Source: Nemertoderma westbladi
Taxonomy: Eukaryota; Xenacoelomorpha; Nemertodermatida; Nemertodermatidae
Assembly: GCA_032718475.1 (NCBI GenBank)
Contig: JAUCBJ010006274.1
Coordinates: 1 to 48,607 of the forward strand
Direction of reading: 5' to 3'
DNA: 48,607 nt
A program made the translations under genes and the position numbers. Below the pieces are notes generated by a model. That model was given only the letters and a program-made list of their open reading frames with translations. It had not been told where the DNA came from and made no database searches. Every line of letters begins with the position of its first letter. Position 1 is the first letter of the stretch. Shown in pieces: positions 41,666-48,607 of the stretch.

Positions 41666-43494
41666 ATAAAAAATTCCGTTTTGTAGATGTGTGGCGAGCG
41701 ACGAAAGTAAGCGAGCTTAGCATACAGGTACTCACTCAATCGATGTGTCTGTTGATCTGTTGCTCTGTTGTGTCCAATTTTAAACGTCAATAACTCAGCC
41801 AAATCTTGATAAAATATATCCAAACTTGGTACATATGTAGTCTGGCAAAAGTTTAGAAATTTTCCAAGTTGAATTTGCGTGGGGTCTTTGTGCAGCATCT
41901 GTGTAACTGTCTTGCAGTTATAATACATTTATCTATCCAAAAATTATTAGGCTTGGCATCAGCTGGTTGCTAGGACCCTGCAGGATATATCAAGTGGGTT
42001 TGAAATTCAGCAATACCGCTACAATGCAGCAATAATGTGGCCTTGGGAAGTGTGGTAGGCCTATTTCACCATGGAGTCCAGCAATTGTCTGAGTGATGTC
42101 TGAATTGCGATATCGCGACTATTCAGCCATATCATGTACCGGTACGGTACCTTAATATTATTAAACATATGTTTTACAGTACGGTACCGGTACTGTTACA
42201 GTGGTACAGAATTACCAGTACCGTCTTCAGGTCGTTGGCGCCACCCGCCAATCATGCTCGACAACGGCAACCATGCAAGTTTTGAAATTATGCGGACTTA
42301 AGACAGACTGACATATTGTCAGGTTGTACCAGCTGACCTTTATTCCATGTTCCGGTATCCACTACTGCACTAGGTACCCCAACAGCCCAATACTGCAATA
42401 CCCAGCAACCTTTTGGAATTGTACTGGTACTCAAACAATTCGCCATCAAGGCCACCGCCTCTGTCTGTTGCAGTGTTGTTGGCGACCTCGACTTTTGGTG
42501 TCGCTACTGTGCTATGGGCAAACTGGACTAACCGATGAGCGAGACCCGAGGACTGAAGAATGCATTGAATTCTTTGAGCAGTTTGACTGTGGACTTCTAT
42601 GACATCGATGCCAAGCTGCCAATGAGATAGTTTTTTTTTAAGTAAAAGTTTGGTTAAATTTTCTTAATTATTTATTTAAATTTCTTAAGTACCGATTTTG
42701 GGATAGAATTGCTATATTTTAATCTGTATCTAATAACTGACCCTCATCCTGCGCGATGGCCCCACGAACGTGTGTAGACGTGAGTAACTAACTATCTTGT
42801 GTCTCTGTAGGGAATATATCTTATCATATGTTATGATGAAAGCATTACACTTTACGAGTGTGCAAGATGGTGTGCAAGAGCAACACAATTATAATTTAGA
42901 GTTAGCCTTACTTTTGTAAATCAGTTAGAATTCCAATTAACGTACCAGTTATTAAATCCATGGACACTCCACTCAGATGCACTATATATTATTGTTGGTC
43001 AGTTAGGTGTCAGTTAATTTATACTTTCATCAATTCAATTCGGTAGTGATCAGCTATACGTGGCTATCTATCAGTAAAATAGTGCTATGCCCATAAATGG
43101 TTCTGTGATGCTGGTAATACGAGTCCTGCGAGCCATCAGTGAACTGTTACAATTATACTATGGCCGTTTTTTTATGGGTGTGTTAGTGGTAGGGGTGTCA
43201 GTGTGTGTGTGAAGCGTGCATGTGTCGGAAGCCATAATTGTCAGAAGCCAAGATCAGGATAGGCCGATATAACTAGCCCTAGTATTATTATAATAATTGT
43301 TGGCTAAGATATTGTTCGCTTTTCCTGCACGAATTCCCCACTCATGTCAATACTGTGCAAGGAACTTCTGAATTCCGGGTACAAGCTCGAATTTCCATCT
43401 GTATAGAATTCCCCTAATTACCACTTTATATACAGTAATTATATTTATATTGTTATTTTTTCTATTAATATAATTAATATTAAAATCAGAATCA
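41666..43494. other. No gene recognised
   Basis: A 90-codon minus-strand frame (41656-41928) and a 92-codon plus-strand frame (42324-42602) have no recognisable family features. 42135-42230 is rich in GGTACC/CCGGTAC palindromic words. The rest is AT-rich without repeats I can name. Confidence 0.4.
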
Positions 43495-44158
43495 TGTAAG
43501 CGGATTCAATTCCACTTCATTACCCACCAGAAAATGGGACCAGTGGGATTTTACCAATAAGTTGGGGATACGAGATTACCAATATTAATCTCATCTCATA
43601 ACCAACATTGGGGGGGGGGGGGGGGGGGGGGACACAAGCCCCAAGGCCACAGAGAGAGGTGAGATGTCAAACCACCTCGGAGGGAACACAGCTAGTAGAG
43701 GCTAGCAGCGGGGGAACGCTCACGGGGAGTGCCAAAGTGACAATTAGTATATTAGCCAATAGTGGGGAGGGAAGCACGTGATTAGAGATAGGAAAGCATC
43801 CATTGGGTACAGAGGGCCAAAGTACAGTAAGAGGTGAAATTAATATCCATGTGTGTTAACCATATATTATCCTACATTACTGATTACCGGTCAGTTGATT
43901 CAGTTACTCAGTCAGTGCAGACCGGTCATAGTTAATGACCGTCACCGCCATTAACAATTAATCTGTATTTTTCTGCTGTTACATCTGCATCACTACCGAC
44001 GTGCTATTATCATCTGCGATTATCAATATTGAGAAACAACAAAACTCTTATTGTTTTCCCCAACGGCCTTCGGCCAAAGCAACTAGCACGACCGCCCAGC
44101 AGAACGGTGACGCGTACATTTCTAACCCGGTCGGGATCTCCGATCCCGTCACAAATCA
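43490..44158 (+). mobile_element. Solo LTR related to the 15-21 kb element, with 5-bp TSD
   Basis: LTR 43495-44153 starts TGTAAGCGGATTCAATTCC and ends GATCCCGTCACA. Both ends and inner phrases (ATTAGCCAATA, GACCGTCACCGCC, GACGCGTACA) match the LTRs at 15090 and 20885. It is flanked by AATCA on both sides (43490-43494 and 44154-44158). No internal region follows, so it is a recombination-derived solo LTR of a related, longer-LTR (659 bp) subfamily. It contains a run of 21 G at 43611-43631. Confidence 0.85.
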
Positions 44159-44402
44159 TGAGGAAATTTATTTGTGATGTATTGCCTATGAAGGCGCGAA
44201 AAATCGATTACACTCAACCCATGGCAAATTTTGGAAAAAAATTGGTCATAAAAAGAAAAGATTTTGAGCCAAGATTTTGAAAAATAGTTTTTTTTTATAT
44301 ACAAAAAATAAACAGCACTGTGTGAGCGCCTGGTGTTTGCTTAAAATCTGACCAAAAAATATACGCGGTTTCTGTTTAAGGTTATTTAAATATAAATAAT
44401 TA

Positions 44403-44594
44403 AGGGGTGGAACTGGACGCAAAACCCGCCTTGGTGAATTAATATCCGGGTTACAGTGGCAAGTTATTTTAACCAAAACAATAAACTTAACACAATAAAA
44501 CAGGTTACAGTTTTACTTTTGAGAGTAATCAGCTATTATTTGCGTCCAATTTCCCCTGGAGAGGGTTGAATTTTTATTGCGCCCAGTTCCCCCT
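44403..44594. mobile_element. Short MITE-like element M, copy A
   Basis: Left AGGGGTGGAACTGGACGC and right GCGCCCAGTTCCCCCT are inverted repeats. The interior matches copy B (5361-5604), with an internal deletion of about 45 bases before GGTTACAGTG. About 190 bp, no coding. Confidence 0.7.
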
Positions 44595-45587
44595 CTATCT
44601 GCACAAACGAGACAAATCTTGTTAATATGCCTTGTTCCACGAATGGAACTATAGAAGCAATCAATTATATATATGGTCCTAAATAATTTGACTCGGCATA
44701 GAGTTCAATGGAGTCGGTATAGAGTTCATAAGTCGTGATCAAGTTCTGAGAGTTGGTAGCGGCGTCCAAGATAGGACAAAGCATCAAACACGGTCTGAAC
44801 GTGGCGGAAGGGAGATCTGTTCCGAACTGACCCACGTCAGAGAAGGACTATAAGGAGTTGGTGGTGCCGGAAACGCAACCATGTGTTATGGGACCTAGAG
44901 GATTAGGGAGGGTGTTGTAGGCGTCCTCGAGATTTCCTTTACAGGGCATAGAGGAACCTTCGACCGCGATATCGACACCAGCCACGGAGGCTGAGACTCT
45001 TACATTGATGTACAGCGAGCACACTTACATTACAGCGAGTAGACCCAAAGGAAGAGGAAGGGCCGTGCAGTTCGTGAGGTCAAGAGACGATGACGAGGAT
45101 CCGTCAGTAGGTATTATACGAGCCGAGGCGCTGATGGAGAGATTCCAGAGGGAATGTATGGCTAGGAGGGCGGCAGCACATCGAAGCTGCACATCGACTT
45201 CCAGGTTTGGGAAGGGGGATTCTTCCACCGACCACGACTAGAGGGCGAGGGCGCGTGGTGGGCAAGAAAGCATTACCAAAGAGCTTGTAATCGAAGAAGT
45301 TACCACAAACTCAAAACTCTCGGACATTAGGGAAAGGTTTGAATTTTAGCCTATAGCAATACAGTTTAATACAGTTTAATACAGTTTGTATGTAAATCTA
45401 CCTAATAACTAATCAAACATTATATTTTATTAATTAGTTAATGTCTTGAAGAACGATTTGTATATATATTCCATAAGATTGATTATTTGCATTAAATTGA
45501 ATTATTTTCATGAAGTTATTTTTATAAGAAAACTTAGTAAAACCCAAATTCATAAACACTATACTTAAGAAAGTTTTTTTGTCTAAG
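44595..45587. other. Unassigned sequence with a 78-codon frame
   Basis: A GC-richer stretch (44700-45250) contains the frame 45005-45241, which is Arg/Glu-rich with GRGRAVQFVRSRDDDEDPS. It resembles the charged Gag-like material at 15.7-17 kb in composition only. No known family. The remainder is AT-rich; TACAGTTTAA is tandemly repeated near 45360. Confidence 0.35.
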
Positions 45588-45684
45588 TAGTTGATATTTC
45601 AGTTGGTAGAGCACCAGACCGAAGCAAGACAGATTACGGGATTCTTAAGAACTCGGTTGTGGTTCTATATCACAATATCAACCA
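45588..45684 (+). other. tRNA-like sequence (Phe-type anticodon loop), probably tRNA-derived
   Basis: TAGTTGA and TCAACCA form an acceptor stem (one mismatch). The D-arm has TTTCAGTTGGTAGAGC, close to an A box. The anticodon region reads CCGAAGC with GAA. The T-arm region has TTGTG/CACAA around a nine-base loop with GTTC. About 20 extra bases sit in the anticodon/variable region. Not a standard tRNA gene; a tRNA-derived element or pseudogene is likelier. Confidence 0.4.
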
Positions 45685-45843
45685 TGTAATATCATGTAAT
45701 CAATCAGGTAATATAAACAGCAGAACACTGTACAGAAATAATGCCGAGGTGAGGCTAAATACTGGTAACACCCCATAACCACAAAGATAGTACAGTAGAG
45801 CTAGAGTCAGTCGGTTGAGGCCATGGCAAAAGCGAGTATCTCT

Positions 45844-46070
45844 CATCTCCCCTTTTTAGTTGGACCAGCACTTTAAGTTTGTGTGATTTGGGTATCCCTG
45901 AGTTTGTTTATGTTTAGTCTTGGGGATCGCCTTGGAATGGGGAATATGGTTACTTTATCATCAAAACAGACGTGTGGTTGTTCTAGAGATCTCGGTGTAG
46001 TAAATGGTTTGGTATGGATTATTGGGGTTGGTGTAAACCGTTTCAAGTAGCGACGATTTTGTCCGACCAT
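45844..46070 (-). pseudogene. Possible 3' end of an LTR element pol with polypurine tract
   Basis: A minus-strand 65-codon frame (46070-45873) ends IPRRSPRLNINKL, a basic phrase reminiscent of the end of some Ty3/gypsy pol proteins. About 15 bases after its stop a purine tract AAAAAGGGGAGA is followed by TG, the arrangement expected before a 3' LTR. No second LTR copy was found in the window, so this is tentative. Confidence 0.35.
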
Positions 46071-46891
46071 TAGAAAGACTCACAACATAACATCAAATAA
46101 TTTGTACGCAGCATAGCGGAGAGTAGTTTAAGTGATTGTTTAGAATACCGTAGACTATTCACGCTAGGCGGTTATTTGAAAATAGCGGGGCAACGGGCTG
46201 ACAGCGGTATCTAGTATACAGTAGTAAATTCGCTGGTCTAAAGCTAGCAAAAGGCCAAGTTTTGACATTAAGAAAATAAACAGACTTATCCTTTTATAAT
46301 ATTAAAATATTCTCACATTCGGCAAATTCGGGTAAATTCCAGTGTTTTTGGTGATAAGTGAACGCCGAGTGCTAGACCACCCGCACTCATTTTAAGTAAC
46401 TTAGGGAGCCGATTCAGGTTTATTGTTTTGGTTATTCCTGCGTGGCTCATAGATTCGAACAGTTAGCTCTCTGTTGAGCGATCAACAGAGAAAGGAACAA
46501 GCGATTTGTCGGAGCCGTATAGTAAATAATAGTAAAATATTTTAGCGCTGTTCGTGGGGGTTTAACAGTGGTTGGCGGACTTTAGTGGGAAGACTACTGA
46601 GTAAGATTAGACCGGTAGTTGAGACCGCGTTTAGAACGGCTCTACTTATTAGACCTTCGAACCCCTGGCTATCAGTGCATCCAGCGAATAATTTCTAGAC
46701 TCTCGAGATCGGAAGTGAGAACATTTGTGGATTCGGTTCTTATTTTTACAATTCCAATTCATAATAATAATAATAATAATATCAAAATAATTTAAATTTG
46801 AGTTATGCCACAGGTTATATAAGACGGTTGAAAAATATCAATATATTTGTAGCAAAAAATATAAATATTGAAATTATCATCAATAATATTG
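46071..46891. other. No gene recognised; 3' flank of Cys-loop gene 3
   Basis: An (AAT)n tract lies at 46761-46780. No clear AATAAA on the minus strand after the gene 3 stop. Confidence 0.4.
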
Positions 46892-47662
46892 CTAAAAGTA
46901 AACAGTGTTTGACATGACAATAAATATAACAAAATAAACGACATTTGTTACTAAAAACGTGAGCGGGAACATATATCGAGATGTTTTATCCATAAGTTTA
47001 GCATAATTACGTGGTGGCTGTTCATTCGTCCATTTTGAGTCGTTTATCTTTCTTTGAGAAACTCGAAACATGTGTTCCAACTGACAAGAGAGTGAAAACT
47101 CCAGGAGAGCAGCCATTACGAAAATAACTCCAATATTTAAATAAATATCCAACGCTTTTATATATGAAACCTTTGGTATTGCATCGTAGGTGCTTATTGA
47201 AAGTGTCAACAGAGTAAGAACAGTCATTACACTCAATTTAGCGCGAGCGCTAACTGGCTCCACCCAAAAGCTAATCCAAGATATAAAGACAACAAGATTT
47301 AAAGGTAATATAGTAGCTATTATATAATAGTTAATATAACGTTGAAACTTGAGGTAAACTGTTATTTCTGTGAAATTACCAACCAATGGAAACGCAACAG
47401 AGGTCTTATTCAACGTTACGGAGTCACTTACTAATGCGTGGTGTTCTGGAAGGTGTATAACATCATCTACCAAGTAAGCTCCAATGTTTCCATCCATCAT
47501 GTTGTTGGAAAACTCAAAAATGACGTCACTCTCAGGGTAACTGTAACTCGACAATATTATTGGACAATACTGCGTGTCCATGGGGAATACAAATAGGTTG
47601 AATTTACACTTTACCTGAACGCAGATAGACATGGATGTATTTAGATACAAACCACACTTCAC
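46892..47662 (-). CDS. Cys-loop receptor gene 3, channel-domain exon (divergent)
   Basis: Encodes the Cys loop (13 residues between cysteines, FPMDTQ core), pre-M1 (YLKFQRYINYY), M1 ending SWISFWVE, M2 with SARAKLSVMTVLTLLT, M3 and a C-terminal M4. Ala-Arg before M2 suggests an anion channel, with Ser where genes 1 and 2 have Pro. It is clearly homologous to but far diverged from genes 1 and 2. An in-frame TAA lies about 15 bases upstream of 47662, so the exon starts between there and the Cys loop; GTTCAG and GTGAAG are candidate acceptors. No N-terminal exon was found to the right within the window; it may lie beyond, or be missing. Confidence 0.85.
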   Translation of the reverse strand: MKCGLYLNTSMSICVQVKCKFNLFVFPMDTQYCPIILSSYSYPESDVIFEFSNNMMDGNIGAYLVDDVIHLPEHHALVSDSVTLNKTSVAFPLVGNFTEITVYLKFQRYINYYIIATILPLNLVVFISWISFWVEPVSARAKLSVMTVLTLLTLSISTYDAIPKVSYIKALDIYLNIGVIFVMAALLEFSLSCQLEHMFRVSQRKINDSKWTNEQPPRNYAKLMDKTSRYMFPLTFLVTNVVYFVIFIVMSNTVYF

Positions 47663-47723
47663 AACAATGATGCGAATTTAAGACACAGGCTTCGTTCGAG
47701 AGTTTATGCTGATGCAAATCCAA

Positions 47724-47830
47724 ACTTGGCGAGTTAATATCTTTCCTGAATTCTAAATTATCAATTTAGGTACAGGAGCAGGTTACAGTGGCATGTTATT
47801 CTGACCAAAACAATAAACTAAAGTCAATAG
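47724..47830. mobile_element. Short MITE-like element M, internal fragment (copy C)
   Basis: Matches the interior of copy B: CTTGGCGAGTTAATAT, ATCAATTTAGG, GGAGCAGGTTACAGTG, CCAAAACAATAAACTAA. Both termini are missing. It lies just upstream of the gene 3 channel exon. Confidence 0.6.
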
Positions 47831-47893
47831 AACAACTGTAACTATATGTACCTGAATAAGTACCCATTAACTACCTGTATTTAACTAATTGAT

Positions 47894-48607
47894 TCAGTAG
47901 TATGAATCTGGGAGGTCTGCACACCAAAGGCCAGCATCATCTCCAAATCCTAGTCCCATCCAAGAACTGTGACTCTCTCGTAGAGAGTTGTACCGCAACA
48001 ACGCAAACTGTAGGCACCTGCGGACACTGCCCATCACCAAGGCCAACTTTCGCGAACGCATTCCCTCATGCCTGGTGATCAGAGTCTCTGCAAGGCGCTC
48101 GATGAATATCTCGGCCTCCTTGCACCAGACCCCGCTTGTGGTTCCAACAAAGGGCGTGAAAGAGACCCTCCTTGCCTCGCTGACTGCACGGTAATGCGCC
48201 TTCTTCACACGGACGCATTGTTCAAGGATGGAGTTGATGGGTGTGTTGATGTATGAGGGGGCGTCGGCGTTAACAATCGCTATGTCAAATGATGCCACCC
48301 TCTGATTGACCCATACACCCCTTGCCAGATCTGCCCCTACCCCTCCCACCTCACGGCCGTGGCTGTCCAGGTACCCAGAGGACAGGGTCACCTCCCGCTG
48401 GACACAGGAACCTCCGAATGCAGATGAGATCAGGTCCCCGAACACCTCATGCAACTCGTTATGCTTCTTGATGATTAAACCCCCCGTGTTTGCAATTGAG
48501 GCCATGGGTAGTGGTAAAAGGAGCTCCACAACCCTTGCAATTCGACGGGAGACTGGGTGGCATGAGACCGTAGCGTAGCGCGAGGTTGTCCCGGAATGCT
48601 TCGGGAT
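47894..48607 (-). pseudogene. C-terminal module of a retroelement RT polyprotein (runs off the window)
   Basis: Reading in from the window end on the minus strand: [17 protein letters not shown], a zinc motif [20 protein letters not shown], then the KHNE phrase. A nuclease-like segment follows with SFDIAIVNADAPSY, RVSFTPFVGTTSG and a C-terminal SVRRCLQFALLRY. This zinc-plus-nuclease-like tail is common at the end of reverse transcriptase polyproteins in marine invertebrate genomes (family knowledge; PD-(D/E)XK relationship is inference). A frameshift occurs at the six-base C run 48480-48485 between the zinc motif and KHNE. The RT domain would lie beyond the right edge. Confidence 0.65.

Overview
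This is an AT-rich, intron-containing, transposon-crowded piece of an animal genome. It is an invertebrate-type metazoan, but the phylum cannot be fixed from the window. The only convincing host genes are three minus-strand Cys-loop (pentameric ligand-gated, anion-channel type) receptor genes. Almost everything else is retroelements, TIR elements, minisatellites and their wreckage. There is no rRNA, CRISPR or bacterial-style operon.

Layout. 0.5-6.2 kb: about three iterations of an unrecognised ~1-1.9 kb tandem repeat. It is interrupted by a 1.36 kb TA-flanked TIR element, a tRNA-derived SINE and a short MITE. Nested in the TIR element is a 0.76 kb insertion with 12-bp target-site duplications; its ~0.4 kb unit joins a tRNA-like Pol III promoter to a type I hammerhead ribozyme. 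7.2-11.9 kb: Cys-loop gene 1 (two exons), whose 3.5 kb intron holds a decayed Ty3/gypsy element that is itself split by a LINE. 11.9-22.3 kb: a 15-bp minisatellite (about 210 units, then about 58 more) split by a 6.3 kb non-autonomous LTR element with a Gag-like product and no pol. 23.5-29.5 kb: LINE families X and Y, nested in a minus-strand LINE ORF1-type gene. 30-32 kb: a CR1/L2-like LINE fragment with a PHD-like finger. 33.1-34.6 kb: Cys-loop gene 2, a close paralogue of gene 1 with a short intron. 35-38 kb: a second gypsy remnant split by a minus-strand LINE X. 39.5-40.3 kb: a 24-bp minisatellite. 43.5-44.2 kb: a solo LTR related to the 15-21 kb element. 46.9-47.7 kb: the channel exon of a third, divergent Cys-loop gene. 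From 47.9 kb to the end: the C-terminal module of another retroelement.

Genes 1 and 2 arose by duplication in the same orientation: exon lengths match (417 nt each; 750 and 747 nt) and the 3' flanks are alike. In both, the single visible intron begins and ends with sequences that are inverted repeats of each other. Gene 2 has a normal GT-AG intron. Gene 1 has GA at the donor position and carries the transposons, so it may be splicing-impaired.

Most striking observations: the tRNA-promoter/hammerhead tandem unit; introns with inverted-repeat ends; an array of at least 15 perfect or near-perfect mini-hairpins in the LTR element where pol would be expected; and several insertions whose target duplications allow their order to be read. 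All calls are by eye from sequence, with no database search.
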